In this document: piece after piece, positions 38,086 to 47,735 of the stretch
Numbering within the stretch: the first letter of the stretch is position 1
Layout: each line of letters starts with the position of its first letter
Assembly (NCBI GenBank): GCA_011192015.1
Contig: DUET01000074.1
Span: 96,875-160,874, forward strand
Source: Anaerolineae bacterium
GTDB lineage: Bacteria; Chloroflexota; Anaerolineae; Anaerolineales; E44-bin32
Direction of reading: 5' to 3'
Length of the DNA stretch: 64,000 nt
Notes under the pieces: model-generated
Told to the model about the DNA's origin: nothing
Database searches by the model: none
What the model saw: the letters and a program-made list of their open reading frames with translations, nothing else
Program-made: the position numbers and the translations under genes

Positions 38086-41000
38086 TCAGAATCCCTCCAG
38101 GTAAGAAAGATCCACCACACCGTCAGCTAAATCGACGATGCGTTGCAGCACTGCCAGACGATTGGTCTTCAGCTCCTGATCCTCGCTCATCACAAGCACC
38201 TCATCAAAGAATGCCGTAATCGCCGGGATCATGGGTTCGAATGCCTTGAGGAAATCTTCCACGGAACCAGGAGCACGTTCCTTGGCTTCGGCCTTCTTAA
38301 AAACCGCATGCAGGGCACGCTCCTCGTCTTCGACAAACCGAGCCTCGTCCACTGCGAAGCGTCCCTCCAGACCACGGAGGATACGGGCACATCGAGCATA
38401 GGCCTGCAGGATCGCAGGCCAATCCTCACGCTCCAACCATTGAGACAGAACCTGAACAGCCTTGGCCGATCTTACGGGATCATGCCCCTGGACTGTCAGG
38501 ACCGCATCCACGACATCGTAGTGAAAATCCCGCGCCAGCAACAACGCCTTCAAGCGCGCGATGATGAATTCCAGACATTGTGCTTGTGCAGTTTCACCTC
38601 CCCGCAGAGGCAATCCCTTTTCCGCCAACTGAAGCCCCTGCCGAAGGTCGAAATGCAAGTCATGCTCCAACAGGTTCTGCACCAAACCTATTGCCGCTCT
38701 TCGCAAAGCGAAGGGGTCCTTTGCCCCTGTTGGCGACAATCCAACGGCGAACAATCCCATCAGCGTATCCAGGCGATCTGCAATGCCTATCGCTAATCCC
38801 GCTGCGCTGGCAGGCAGCTTATCCCCCGAGAAACGCGGCAGGTAGTGTTCCAAGATCGCTTCCGCCACTTCCTCGCTTTCACCCGCCCTCAGGGCATACT
38901 CGCGTCCCATCTCGCCCTGCAGTGCGGTCATCTCGACCACCATGTGGGTGGCGAGATCGGCTTTGCACAATGACGCCGCCCTCAGAGCGATCTTGCGCTC
39001 AGCGGCCTTCATGTTCAAGTCATCGGCGAGTTCGGAAACCAAGCGTTGTATGCGATTCGTCTTGTCGAGCATGGAACCGAGCTTGGTCTGAAAGGTGAGT
39101 GTCGCCAACTCGGGAACGTAGGCTTCGAGTGGATTCTCGAGGTCGCGCCGAAGGAAGTAATCCGCATCCGAGAAGCGAGCACGGGTCACGTGCTCATTGC
39201 CCTTGATCACCGCAGGCATGTCCAGGAGTTTCCCGTTGTTGACCGCCACGAAAAAGGGAAGCAATTTCCCCTCCATCTCGATGGGGAAATAGCGCTGGTG
39301 CTTCTTCATCACGGAGACCAACACCTGCTTCGGAAGCGAAAGGAAGGTGTCTTCGAATTCTCCTCGGAAGGCGAAGGGAACCTCTACCAGATGCGATACC
39401 TCTTCCATCAATGCCGCATCTTCGTTGACTTCGCCGTCGACTGCTTGCGCCAATTCTGTAACCTGATTCCAAATCAGCTGACGGCGCTCGGCGATATCCA
39501 GCACAATCCCTGAATCTGAAAGCGCCTTGAAATAAGCTTGTGGATTCTTCACATGGATCGGGATGGGTTCCGTGTACCTCGGGGGGAATGTCTCCTGCCT
39601 GGCTTTTATATTCGCGAATTCGAGCTCCACCAGATGCGCACCATGCAGCGCCAGGAGCCATCGAATCGGGCGCGAGAAAGTCACACCGCTTGCATTCCAG
39701 CGCATCGATTTCTCGAAGCGCAAGCCATCCAAGAGCCTCGGAACCTGCTCGCTCAGAACATCGTCCGCGGTCCGCCCGGGCTGCTTCGTCTCCGCGATAA
39801 CGTAGCGGCCCCCATCCATTTCTCGCGCTTCGAGCGCCTCGACTTCAATCCCCTGGCTACGGGCAAAGCCCTGCGCAGCCTTCGTGGGTTTGCCTTTATC
39901 GTCGAACGCCCGGTCTGCCGGCGGCCCCTTAGCCACGACTACCCTCTCATCCTGTCGAGGCGCGAGCGCTTCCACGAAGACCACCAGCCGCCGCGGCGTG
40001 CCTTCGACCTTGATGCCACCATGCTGTAGATTCTGCTCCCCAAGCATTGCATCCACAGAATCGCGCAACTGAGCAACAGCGGCATCCACATCCGCCGGCG
40101 GCAACTCTTCCGTGCCTACCTCCAGCAGGAAAGGAGCTGGTTTATTCGGCGCGGGCGCCACATCCGAAGCAGGTTCAGTTGCAGGTTTGACGCTCGGCGC
40201 AAGTTTAGACCAGGGATGGCCGAGCTCCTCGCGTTGAGCTAAATAAGCATCTGCCACGCCGCGCGCGAGCTCGCGCATGCGTCCGAAGAGGGCTGCGCGC
40301 TCGGCTACGCCGATGGCCCCACGCGCATCGAGGATATTAAAAATGTGTGATGATTTGAGCACGTAATCGTGGGCGGGGACCACCAAACCCGCCGCAAGCG
40401 CCGCCCGCGCTTCTTCCTCGTAATTCTCGTAGATCACGCGCAGACGCTCGATATCAGCATGGCCGAAGTTGTAACCACAATGCTCGATCTCGGCTTGAAG
40501 ACTCAGATCGCCGTAGGTGAGATATGGATTCCAGGCGATGTCGAGGAACGTCTCCACTCCCTGCAAGGCCAGCGCAATGCGCTCCAAACCGTACGTGATC
40601 TCCACGGACACCACATCCACCGGCCTGCCGCCAGCCTGCTGGAAGTAGGTGAATTGTGTGATCTCCTGGCCATCGAGCCAGACTTCCCAACCCAAACCCC
40701 ATGCGCCCAGCGCTGGCGCTTCCCAATTATCTTCCACGAAGCGAATATCACGGACCTGGGGATCGATCCCCAGTGCTTTCAGCGATTCGAGGTATTGCTG
40801 CTGCGGATCACCAGGGTCCGGCTTGAGGATGACCTGCAACTGGTAGAAATGCTGCCAGCGATTGGGATTGTCCCCGAAGCGTCCATCGGCAGGTCGGATG
40901 GAGGGCTCTACGTAGACCACATTCCAGGGTTCCGGACCGAGAACCCGCAGGAAAGTGGCAGGATTCATCGTGCCCGCGCCGACTTCGGTGTGGTAGGGCT

Positions 41001-41091
41001 GCCAGATCACACAGCCCCGATCTGCCCAGAACTGCAGAAGGGTCTGGGTGATGGATTGGAATGTGGGAGGCGTTTTCTCACTCAAGGTCAA
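38086..41091 (-). CDS. glyQS: Glycyl-tRNA synthetase, alpha and beta subunits fused
   Basis: A 1001-aa single chain. Residues about 1-300 are the class II catalytic alpha subunit: [42 protein letters not shown] and [19 protein letters not shown] proline/alanine-rich linker follows at about 300-325. The remainder is the beta subunit, beginning [16 protein letters not shown] and including [14 protein letters not shown] and [16 protein letters not shown]. It charges tRNA-Gly. In most bacteria of this type glyQ and glyS are separate genes; fused forms are known in Chlamydia and some other lineages. No frame break occurs. It lies 15 bases after recO. Confidence 0.97.
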   Translation of the reverse strand: MTLSEKTPPTFQSITQTLLQFWADRGCVIWQPYHTEVGAGTMNPATFLRVLGPEPWNVVYVEPSIRPADGRFGDNPNRWQHFYQLQVILKPDPGDPQQQYLESLKALGIDPQVRDIRFVEDNWEAPALGAWGLGWEVWLDGQEITQFTYFQQAGGRPVDVVSVEITYGLERIALALQGVETFLDIAWNPYLTYGDLSLQAEIEHCGYNFGHADIERLRVIYENYEEEARAALAAGLVVPAHDYVLKSSHIFNILDARGAIGVAERAALFGRMRELARGVADAYLAQREELGHPWSKLAPSVKPATEPASDVAPAPNKPAPFLLEVGTEELPPADVDAAVAQLRDSVDAMLGEQNLQHGGIKVEGTPRRLVVFVEALAPRQDERVVVAKGPPADRAFDDKGKPTKAAQGFARSQGIEVEALEAREMDGGRYVIAETKQPGRTADDVLSEQVPRLLDGLRFEKSMRWNASGVTFSRPIRWLLALHGAHLVELEFANIKARQETFPPRYTEPIPIHVKNPQAYFKALSDSGIVLDIAERRQLIWNQVTELAQAVDGEVNEDAALMEEVSHLVEVPFAFRGEFEDTFLSLPKQVLVSVMKKHQRYFPIEMEGKLLPFFVAVNNGKLLDMPAVIKGNEHVTRARFSDADYFLRRDLENPLEAYVPELATLTFQTKLGSMLDKTNRIQRLVSELADDLNMKAAERKIALRAASLCKADLATHMVVEMTALQGEMGREYALRAGESEEVAEAILEHYLPRFSGDKLPASAAGLAIGIADRLDTLMGLFAVGLSPTGAKDPFALRRAAIGLVQNLLEHDLHFDLRQGLQLAEKGLPLRGGETAQAQCLEFIIARLKALLLARDFHYDVVDAVLTVQGHDPVRSAKAVQVLSQWLEREDWPAILQAYARCARILRGLEGRFAVDEARFVEDEERALHAVFKKAEAKERAPGSVEDFLKAFEPMIPAITAFFDEVLVMSEDQELKTNRLAVLQRIVDLADGVVDLSYLEGF

Positions 41092-41106
41092 TTCCTCACT
41101 GGGGCA

Positions 41107-41901
41107 TCAGGTCGTGGTTTCGGCTTTGTAGGCCTTGGTGGCCAATTCGTTCACGCGCCGCAGGAAATCCGGTGTATGGAGACGTTTCTCCAACAAATAG
41201 GTCAGGTAGCTCTCCAGCAGTCTGTCGAGTTCGGCATGCACCTTGGAACGAATCTTCGCTGTGGCTGCAACTGCATAGGCGTTGCGCTGATAATAGCGCA
41301 GGACCTTGAGCGCCGCCAGTGAGATCGGGTGCGCATGCTTCCTTCCCGCCCCGCAGTTTGGGCAGAGTATTCCCCCCATGTCTACAGAGAAGAATTGATC
41401 CTGTGGCTTAAGCTCCTTCCCACACCCCAGGCATCGGAAGAGTTCGGGGCGATATCCGACCAGTTCGAGCAAGCGCAGTTCGAAAAAGCGAACCACGACG
41501 CTCCCTTCATCCTCCGCCGCCAAACGTCCCAACGTCTTCAGCAACAGGTCGTAGAGGCGCTGTGTCTCCCCCTCCTCCACCGTAAAACGATCGAGCAGTT
41601 CCACAACGTAGAAGGCCTGGCCTAATCTCTCCAGATCACCTCGCAGCGATGTGAAAAGTTCCACCGCCTCGGCTTGGGTGATGACATCGAGATTTCGCCC
41701 GCGCGCCAGCATCAATCTGGCGCGCGTGAGGGGTTCGAGATGGCCCGCCTTGCGTGATCGCAACCTTCGAACACCCTTGGCAACCACCCGCAATTTGCCA
41801 TGGTCTGGAGTGAAAATTGTCAGCAGGCGGTCCGCCTCGCCGAGGTCCTGACGGCGCAGAATCACTGCCTCGCTTCGATAGATCCGTTCTCTGGAGGGCA
41901 C
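41107..41901 (-). CDS. recO: DNA repair protein RecO
   Basis: A 264-aa recombination mediator that loads RecA with RecF/RecR. The N-terminal OB fold begins RIYRSEAVILRRQDLGEADRLLTIFTP, and the helical C-terminal domain has a zinc finger CLGCGKEL ... CPNCG. It lies 42 bases after cdd and 15 before glyQS in the conserved block. Confidence 0.95.
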   Translation of the reverse strand: MPSRERIYRSEAVILRRQDLGEADRLLTIFTPDHGKLRVVAKGVRRLRSRKAGHLEPLTRARLMLARGRNLDVITQAEAVELFTSLRGDLERLGQAFYVVELLDRFTVEEGETQRLYDLLLKTLGRLAAEDEGSVVVRFFELRLLELVGYRPELFRCLGCGKELKPQDQFFSVDMGGILCPNCGAGRKHAHPISLAALKVLRYYQRNAYAVAATAKIRSKVHAELDRLLESYLTYLLEKRLHTPDFLRRVNELATKAYKAETTT

Positions 41902-41943
41902 AGGGGGATTATACCAGCGGCAATCGGTGTCGAAGGAAACGCC

Positions 41944-42354
41944 CTATGAGGCGTTTAGGTCTCCAGGACCAAAGGATTCGGGTAACAGCGCTCCAACGGA
42001 GGACTCTCTGCAAACCTTGCCATCCTCGTCCACCATCAACACCAGCATGTCCAACCCGAACTCGGACATGACCTGGCGGCAGGAGCCGCATGGCGACCCG
42101 CCATTCTCTGTGGCCACGACGATGGCTTTGAACTTGCGCTCCCCTTCGGAGACCGCCTGGAAGATCGCCGAACGCTCAGCGCACATGCTCACAGGATATG
42201 CAGAATTCTCGACTTTCGATCCAGTGTAGATTTCACCCGAATCGGCGAGCAGTGCCGCGCCTACCGCGTATTTGGAATATGGCGCATACGCGTTGCGCCG
42301 TACTTTCAAGGCTCGCTCGATGAGCTCATTTCGTAGTTGATCGGACAGTTTCAT
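41944..42354 (-). CDS. cdd: Cytidine deaminase
   Basis: A 136-aa homotetrameric-type zinc enzyme deaminating cytidine and deoxycytidine. The active site is CAERSAIF and PCGSCRQ, and the nucleoside contact motif is KVENSAYPVSMCAER. The ORF-track start (42378) is replaced by the ATG at 42354, preceded by AGAGGA, giving MKLSDQLRNELI. The first 29 bases overlap the 3' end of the CBS-domain gene. Confidence 0.95.
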   Translation of the reverse strand: MKLSDQLRNELIERALKVRRNAYAPYSKYAVGAALLADSGEIYTGSKVENSAYPVSMCAERSAIFQAVSEGERKFKAIVVATENGGSPCGSCRQVMSEFGLDMLVLMVDEDGKVCRESSVGALLPESFGPGDLNAS

Positions 42355-43639
42355 CAGAATCCTCTTCGGAGGTCGCATCCGGTGCTGTCAACCACTTGGC
42401 TCGTACTTTGCGAATTCGCTTCCCCACAACCTGCTCCACGATCATCCGCATGCCACCCACCTCCACGACCTCACCCGGTGTTGGGATCCTTCCCAGGTGG
42501 CTGTAGATGAAGCCCCCCAGCGTTTCACTCGTATCTTTTGGTAATCCAACACCGGTGATGGCATTGAAATCGTCGAGATCGATCCTGCCCCGAAAGATGA
42601 ATTCCGCATCGCTGACCTGGCGAAAGGGTAATTCCTCCATGGTGTCGTATTCGTCGTGGACCTCGCCCACGATCTCCTCGACGATGTCCTCGAAGGTCAC
42701 CAGACCTGCTGTTCCCCCATATTCATCGACCACGATTGCCATTTGTATGCGGCGGGCCTGCATCTCTGTGAGCAGGTCATCCACCTTCTTGGCTTCTGGC
42801 ACAAAATAGGCTTCTCGCGCCAGATCGGAAACCTTGCCATCATGCTCGCCGCGTTGCCAGGCAGCCAGCAGATCCTTACCATACACGATCCCGATCACGC
42901 GGTCGATGGAACCGGAGAAGACGGGGGCGCGTGAATATCCCGTTCGAAGCAGCAGATCAGTGGCCTCAGTCAAAGGAGTGTCATCCTCGAAGGCCAGGAT
43001 GTCGATGCGTGGAACCATCACTTCTCTCGCCAGCGTGTCTCCAAGCTGGAAGATCGAGTAGATCATCTCACGCTCATCCTGTTCGATGGCTCCACCTTCC
43101 TCCCCTGCGTCCACCAGAGTCTTGATCTGCTCTTCGGTGACCACGGGGAAGGCCCGCCCTCTCGGCGAGTCGGATAAGCGCTGCGCCAAACGGCCCAACG
43201 GCCAAACGATGGGTTGGAACAAACTGATCAGGATGGACGTGGGCAGCGCCAAACGAACCGCCCAACGATCCGGATCACGTAAAACGAGATTCTCCACCAG
43301 GAAGAGGATCACTCCCACACCGATCCAGATCCCAATCAGCGCCAAGACGAACCCCAGGGCATTGCTCCCCTCCGGCCCCACCAGGATCATGTACGCCACC
43401 ATGCCCAGGGCCACCGTCGCCAATCTCAACAGACTCTGTCCGGAGCGCATGGTCAGGATCAAGCGCGTGGCCTCTTCCACCAAGCGACCGGCAAGTCTGG
43501 CTCCTGGAACCTCATCTTTCTCCATGCGTTTGAGATGGGCGCGATTGCTGTTCTTCAGTGCGGTTCCCCCCGCCATCATCAGCATGTTCAACATGAGAAG
43601 AAATATCGAAATCAGGATTGCCGTCAATTCACTCATCAT
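42326..43639 (-). CDS. CNNM/CorC-HlyC family membrane protein with CBS pair
   Basis: A 437-aa protein: a DUF21-type transmembrane domain (about 1-165), a CBS pair (about 205-330, with EVMVPRIDILAFEDDTPL and VVDEYGGTAGLVTFEDIVEEIVGE) and a CorC_HlyC domain at the C-terminus (about 340-420). Relatives are implicated in magnesium or cobalt efflux and magnesium homeostasis, and in several genomes they occur beside cdd, era and recO as here. It overlaps glmU by 11 bases and cdd by 29. The acidic C-terminal tail (SEEDSDET) is not part of the known domains. Confidence 0.92.
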   Translation of the reverse strand: MMSELTAILISIFLLMLNMLMMAGGTALKNSNRAHLKRMEKDEVPGARLAGRLVEEATRLILTMRSGQSLLRLATVALGMVAYMILVGPEGSNALGFVLALIGIWIGVGVILFLVENLVLRDPDRWAVRLALPTSILISLFQPIVWPLGRLAQRLSDSPRGRAFPVVTEEQIKTLVDAGEEGGAIEQDEREMIYSIFQLGDTLAREVMVPRIDILAFEDDTPLTEATDLLLRTGYSRAPVFSGSIDRVIGIVYGKDLLAAWQRGEHDGKVSDLAREAYFVPEAKKVDDLLTEMQARRIQMAIVVDEYGGTAGLVTFEDIVEEIVGEVHDEYDTMEELPFRQVSDAEFIFRGRIDLDDFNAITGVGLPKDTSETLGGFIYSHLGRIPTPGEVVEVGGMRMIVEQVVGKRIRKVRAKWLTAPDATSEEDSDETVRSTTK

Positions 43640-44984
43640 CTGCTTTCAACTTACGAACCACTCGGGCAGGAACGCCCACAGCTATACAGTAATCAGGAAC
43701 ATCCTTATTCACGACCGCTCCGGCCCCCGTGCGCGCCCCCTTGCCCACCCGCACAGGCGCAACGAGCATCGTGTCACTGCCGATAAACGCCCGTTCTCCA
43801 ATATCGGTTTGGTGTTTCTTCTCTCCATCGTAATTGCACGTGATCGTACCCGCACCGATATTGGCCTCCGCGCCCACGGTGGCATCTCCAATGTACGAGA
43901 AGTGTCCCATCTTTGCGCCAGGACCCAATCGGCTGTTCTTCACCTCGCCGAAGTTTCCCACATGCACACCGTTGCATAAGTGGGCCCCTCGTCGCAAGTG
44001 GGAAAACGGCCCCACACGGACATCATTCTCGAGTACGGCTTCCTCCACGACGGATGCTTCGATGTGGCATCGATCGCCGATGGTCGATGCTCGGATGATG
44101 CTGTTGGGTCCAAGACGACATTCCTCACCGATCACCGTTGCCCCTTCCAAATGCGTGTTGGGCAATAATACCGTGTCCACACCTATGCGAACTTCATGGC
44201 CGATGTAGGTCGTGGCGGCATCCACAAAGCTGACGCCCTGAGCCATCCAATGCCGGTTGATGCGCTTTCTCAAGGCCATCTCCGCTTCGGCGAGGTGCTC
44301 ACGAGTGTTGATCCCAATCACTTCGTCCTCGTCGGTCACATGCATACATCCGATTGACGAGGATTCTTTCACAGCCAGTTCCACCAGATCAGTGAGGTAG
44401 TACTCGCCCTTGGGGGATTGCTTCAATTTCGGCAGGTTCTCCCAAAGCCATTCAGCGCGGTAGCAATAGGCTCCCATGTTCAATTCGCGGATGGCTAGTT
44501 GAGCAGGGGATGCGTGGGCTTCTTCCATAATACCGGTGATCTTTCCCTGGTCGTCGCGCAGGATGCGTCCAAAACCACGCGGCGATTCGCCGTGCATTGC
44601 CAACAACGAGAGGACACCCTCGTGCTTGGACTGCGTTTCGATCAATTCCCGCAGCGTTTCGCTGCGCAGGAGCGGCATGTCCGCATGCACGACAAGCACC
44701 AGATCGGATTTCCCCCTTAGCCTCTCTGCAGCCTGCGCCACGGCATGTCCCGTACCCAAGCGCTCCTCCTGCACGATGAGCGCAACCTCGTCCCCGACAG
44801 CTTGGCGATAGATTTCCGTTTCTGGCCCAACAACGACATATGGCGGACGCCCACAGGCATCTTTGCAAGCCTCAATCGACCATGCGACCATGGGCCTTCC
44901 GCCAAGTAGGTGAAGCGTCTTGGGTAGATCGGACTTCATACGCGTACCAAGACCAGCAGCCAGGACCAAGGACTCAGATAGCAC
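43629..44984 (-). CDS. glmU: Bifunctional UDP-N-acetylglucosamine pyrophosphorylase / glucosamine-1-phosphate N-acetyltransferase
   Basis: A ~451-aa enzyme making UDP-GlcNAc for cell-envelope polymers. The N-terminal uridyltransferase domain has LVLAAGLGTRMKSDLPKTLH, and the C-terminal half is a left-handed beta-helix acetyltransferase (VRVGPFSHLRRGA, GAGTITCNYDGEKKHQT). The track starts at 45005, but GGGAGG (44995-44990) is correctly spaced for GTG at 44984, and the earlier ATG falls within a -10-like TATTAT. First gene of the glmU-corC-cdd-recO-glyQS unit. Confidence 0.94.
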   Translation of the reverse strand: MLSESLVLAAGLGTRMKSDLPKTLHLLGGRPMVAWSIEACKDACGRPPYVVVGPETEIYRQAVGDEVALIVQEERLGTGHAVAQAAERLRGKSDLVLVVHADMPLLRSETLRELIETQSKHEGVLSLLAMHGESPRGFGRILRDDQGKITGIMEEAHASPAQLAIRELNMGAYCYRAEWLWENLPKLKQSPKGEYYLTDLVELAVKESSSIGCMHVTDEDEVIGINTREHLAEAEMALRKRINRHWMAQGVSFVDAATTYIGHEVRIGVDTVLLPNTHLEGATVIGEECRLGPNSIIRASTIGDRCHIEASVVEEAVLENDVRVGPFSHLRRGAHLCNGVHVGNFGEVKNSRLGPGAKMGHFSYIGDATVGAEANIGAGTITCNYDGEKKHQTDIGERAFIGSDTMLVAPVRVGKGARTGAGAVVNKDVPDYCIAVGVPARVVRKLKADDE

Positions 44985-45003
44985 AACGGCCTCCCTGTGG
45001 GAC

Positions 45004-45011
45004 ATAATAGC
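45004..45011 (-). promoter_or_regulatory. Extended -10 promoter candidate of glmU
   Basis: Minus strand TGCTATTAT, a TGn-extended -10, about 20 bases before the preferred GTG start. There is no consensus -35. It is consistent with a short leader containing only the ribosome binding site. Confidence 0.4.
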
Positions 45012-45126
45012 AGGTTGAGCGCTTCCGTGCTGCTAGATCACTGGCGCTAATGCACAGTTCAGGGGGGAAACGTTTCTGAGGGTCTTCGTCAGACACAGAG
45101 GTTGACATGCAATCGAATGCGCGAGG

Positions 45127-45197
45127 TTGGGGCGCCAGGATTCGAACCTAGATCCACGGATTCAAAGTCCGGTGTGCTGCCGTTGCACCACGCCCCA
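45127..45197 (-). tRNA. tRNA-Gln (anticodon TTG)
   Basis: A 71-base cloverleaf: acceptor TGGGGCG/CGCCCCA, D arm GTGC-AACGGCA-GCAC, anticodon loop CTTTGAA (anticodon TTG, CAA codons), and T arm CTAGG-TTCGAAT-CCTGG. Discriminator A is followed by CCT, so CCA is not encoded. The outermost anticodon-stem pair (27-43) is a C-U mismatch. A TGATACAAT extended -10 (about 45226-45233) lies 29 bases upstream. Confidence 0.95.
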
Positions 45198-45225
45198 ACG
45201 ATAATCTCCTATGCGAGCGCTCAAC

Positions 45226-45233
45226 ATTGTATC
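45226..45233 (-). promoter_or_regulatory. Candidate promoter of tRNA-Gln
   Basis: Minus strand TGATACAAT fits an extended -10, with the start expected about 20 bases before the mature tRNA 5' end. No convincing -35. Confidence 0.4.
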
Positions 45234-45316
45234 ACACGAGTCCGCCATCCTAGAGAACACGATGCATGGGTTCCTGGTTCTATTGGAAGGAAATGAACTC
45301 CCCAACGCAAACCAAT

Positions 45317-46327
45317 TCATCCTGAATGGGATCCGTCAACGAGCCAACAGGAAACCCGATGATCCCCGTTCACAGAGATCAAACTTGGCTCCTCGATCGA
45401 ACAATGATGGACAGCAATGGGACAGCGTGTATGGAAACGGCAGCCCTGTGGGGGATCAAGGGCACTGGGCGTTTCCCCTGAAAGCAGAATGCGTTGATTC
45501 TTACTCCCTTGCGGCAACGCCGGTACTGCCGACAGCAGAGCTCGAGTGTAGGGATGCAGCGGATGGGAGAAGATGGTCTGCCGACGGGCTATTTCGACGA
45601 TCTTGCCAAGATACAGGACGGCCACCCGATCTGCCACATGCTCGATGACGCGCAGATCGTGCGCAATGAAAAGTAACGACAAACCCAACTCGGACTGCAG
45701 GTCACCGAGAAGATTGAGTATGGAAGCCTGGATCGAGGCATCCAGTGCCGATACGGGTTCATCTGCCACCACAAATCTTGGCTGCAATGCAAGCGCTCTT
45801 GCAATGCAAATACGTTGCTGCTGTCCGCTTGAGAATGCTCCCGGGTACCGATCGGCAAGATGTCGGTCGATGCCCACCTTGCGCAGCATTTCCAACGCCG
45901 TTTCCCGGTAGGCTCCGGGACTGTCCGGGCGATGGATGAACAAGCCTTCGGAAACGATGTCGACGACCCTCATGCGCGGATTGAGGGAAGCGTGGGGATT
46001 CTCGAAGATGATCTGCATCTCACGACGAATGTCCTTCGAAGCTTCTCGCCCGAGTGAAGCCATGTCGCGCCCATCGAATTGGATCGATCCCGATGTCGGT
46101 TTGATCAAATCGAGGATGCACAGGCCAATCGTTGTCTTACCGCTGCCGGATTCCCCGGCCAAACCAAGCGTCTCTCCCTCTCTGATGTCGAAACTCACGC
46201 CGTCCACGGCATGTTTCCAGCCCCGAACACGCCCCAACGGGCCCCCACGATAGGGGTAATGCTTCACGAGGTTTCTGACGACGACGAGGGATTTGAGATT
46301 CGGGATCTCATGCCATTCTTTGTTCAT
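45317..46327 (-). CDS. Oligopeptide/dipeptide ABC transporter ATP-binding protein (OppF type)
   Basis: A 336-aa ATPase energising peptide uptake. Walker A GESGSGKTT, Walker B FVVADEPVSALD, and switch His in FIAHDLRVI. The C-terminal oligopeptide-type extension contains the CRFHTRCPIA motif (four-cysteine type cluster region). The ABC signature reads FSSGQQQR where FSGGQ is normal, changing the first glycine to serine. It overlaps the upstream OppD-type gene by 4 bases. It probably works with that subunit and the fused permease at 52672-55371. Confidence 0.93.
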   Translation of the reverse strand: MNKEWHEIPNLKSLVVVRNLVKHYPYRGGPLGRVRGWKHAVDGVSFDIREGETLGLAGESGSGKTTIGLCILDLIKPTSGSIQFDGRDMASLGREASKDIRREMQIIFENPHASLNPRMRVVDIVSEGLFIHRPDSPGAYRETALEMLRKVGIDRHLADRYPGAFSSGQQQRICIARALALQPRFVVADEPVSALDASIQASILNLLGDLQSELGLSLLFIAHDLRVIEHVADRVAVLYLGKIVEIARRQTIFSHPLHPYTRALLSAVPALPQGSKNQRILLSGETPSALDPPQGCRFHTRCPIAVHHCSIEEPSLISVNGDHRVSCWLVDGSHSG

Positions 46328-47436
46328 GCTTGGGAAACCGCGCCCTGTACGCCTGCTCCAATGGAACCCGATTGGGGTTCGCTCAGGGGAGGTCTATGGC
46401 GGCCATGTCCGTGATACAACCAGCATCGCACCAGGCGATCATCAACGACTGGTCTCAACGCAGGCGCATGCAGCTGACAGATTTCCAATCCGTAATCGAG
46501 GCGCGCCTGACAGCGCGGCGCGAATCGGCAGGCTGGGGGTAGATCGGCTGGGTTGGGAGCCGTTCCAGGAATCGTCTCGAGGTGTTCTCCCTTCCGGGGC
46601 ATGGAGGTTATCGCTGCCATCAATCCCACCGTGTAGGGATGAAGGGGCGTGGAAAACAGCGTATCGACATCGGTCTGCTCGACGATCTGCCCTGCATAGA
46701 TAACGGCTGCACGATCAGCCAATTCCGCCATCACACCCGGATCATGCGTGATCAGGAGAATCGCAGTACCCGTCCTCTGCTGAATCTCTCGAAGCAGATC
46801 GAGAATCTGCGCCTGGATGGTGACGTCCAAAGCGCCTGTAGGCTCATCTGCGATCAGAAGCCCCGGAGAGCCGGTAATGGCAAGCGCAATCCCAACCCTC
46901 TGAGCCTGGCCTCCGGACAATTCATGCGGAAAAGCCTGCGCCAGTTCCTCCGGATCGGGCAATCCCATCCTGTCGAGCAGAGCGACAGCTTCCTGCAATG
47001 CTGCATCCCTATCGTTGCGACGTTTCAATTGGATCGCTTCCACCATCTGGTTGCCCACGGTAAACACCGGATTGAGGCTCGTCTTGGCCTGCTGGAAGAT
47101 CATGGCTATTTTCTCAGTTCGCACGGCTTGCATCTGGGTTTCATCGAGGTCGAGCAGATTCACACCATCATAGAGCATGCGATCCGCATCCGTTCTTCCC
47201 GGGGGTGTGATAAGCCGCAGGAGGGAAAGTGCGGTCACAGTCTTTCCCGATCCCGATTCTCCGATCAGAGCGAAGATCTCCCCCCGCAGAATGCACAAAT
47301 CCAATCCATCCACCGCCTTCACGATTTGCCCATCGAGATGGAACCAGGTTCTCAAGCCCTGCACCTCGAGAATAGGCGATTGTTTACGGTTCTTTCTCGC
47401 GCTTGGGCGCTCGGATGGATTCTCCCTCTTTTTCAT
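46324..47436 (-). CDS. Oligopeptide/dipeptide ABC transporter ATP-binding protein (OppD type)
   Basis: A 370-aa ATPase starting at the ATG at 47436 with GAGG four bases before it; the track adds one TTG codon. A basic N-terminal extension (KKRENPSERPSARKNRKQ) precedes the ABC domain. Walker A GESGSGKTV, signature LSGGQAQR, Walker B LLIADEPTGALD, switch His in LITHDPGVM. The C-terminal cysteine motif is CRFAPRCQARLD...CQL. The partner of OppF downstream. Separated by 296 bases from moxR upstream. Confidence 0.93.
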   Translation of the reverse strand: MKKRENPSERPSARKNRKQSPILEVQGLRTWFHLDGQIVKAVDGLDLCILRGEIFALIGESGSGKTVTALSLLRLITPPGRTDADRMLYDGVNLLDLDETQMQAVRTEKIAMIFQQAKTSLNPVFTVGNQMVEAIQLKRRNDRDAALQEAVALLDRMGLPDPEELAQAFPHELSGGQAQRVGIALAITGSPGLLIADEPTGALDVTIQAQILDLLREIQQRTGTAILLITHDPGVMAELADRAAVIYAGQIVEQTDVDTLFSTPLHPYTVGLMAAITSMPRKGEHLETIPGTAPNPADLPPACRFAPRCQARLDYGLEICQLHAPALRPVVDDRLVRCWLYHGHGRHRPPLSEPQSGSIGAGVQGAVSQA

Positions 47437-47439
47437 CAA

Positions 47440-47735
47440 ACCTCAGCATAACTCGCAGCGGAATCTGTCGGATTTGCCAGCTGGTCCTGTATCGCCGCCA
47501 AACGTGCAGCCTCCAGGATTATATCCCTTCGGAAGGAAACGGATCGCGCGGCAGGATGGTTCCCATGCAAGGGAAGAACCGGCTGGGTGATCCCATCAGC
47601 GGCTGGTAGAGGATGAGAATGAGCAGGGGAAGCCGACACCATCTAAGATGCGCTAGTGGTTGGTTTTGAAACTCAATCCGTTCTGGCGGCACGGGATACC
47701 CCCCAGACCACCCTCACACGTCCACTCCTACATGT
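47440..47735 (-). other. Intergenic region between moxR and oppD
   Basis: Nearly 300 bases with no recognised gene. A perfect TATAAT (47523-47518, minus strand) lies about 80 bases before oppD but has no good -35, so a promoter for oppD-oppF is possible. The 68-aa ORF 47436-47642 ends in TGATG at the oppD start but has no ribosome binding site and no recognisable family. Confidence 0.35.

Noticed and set aside
37839-38120. 93-aa minus-strand ORF in the dnaG leader
   Set aside because: It contains the TATAAT promoter region and the 3' end of glyQS, has no ribosome binding site and no family resemblance.
40369-41322. 317-aa plus-strand ORF opposite glyQS and recO
   Set aside because: It spans the antisense of two well-supported genes and has no recognisable fold.
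47436-47642. 68-aa minus-strand ORF ending in TGATG at the oppD start
   Set aside because: The stop-start overlap looks attractive, but there is no ribosome binding site, no predicted structure and no recognised family; an alternative frame across the same bases is equally open. Not listed as a gene.
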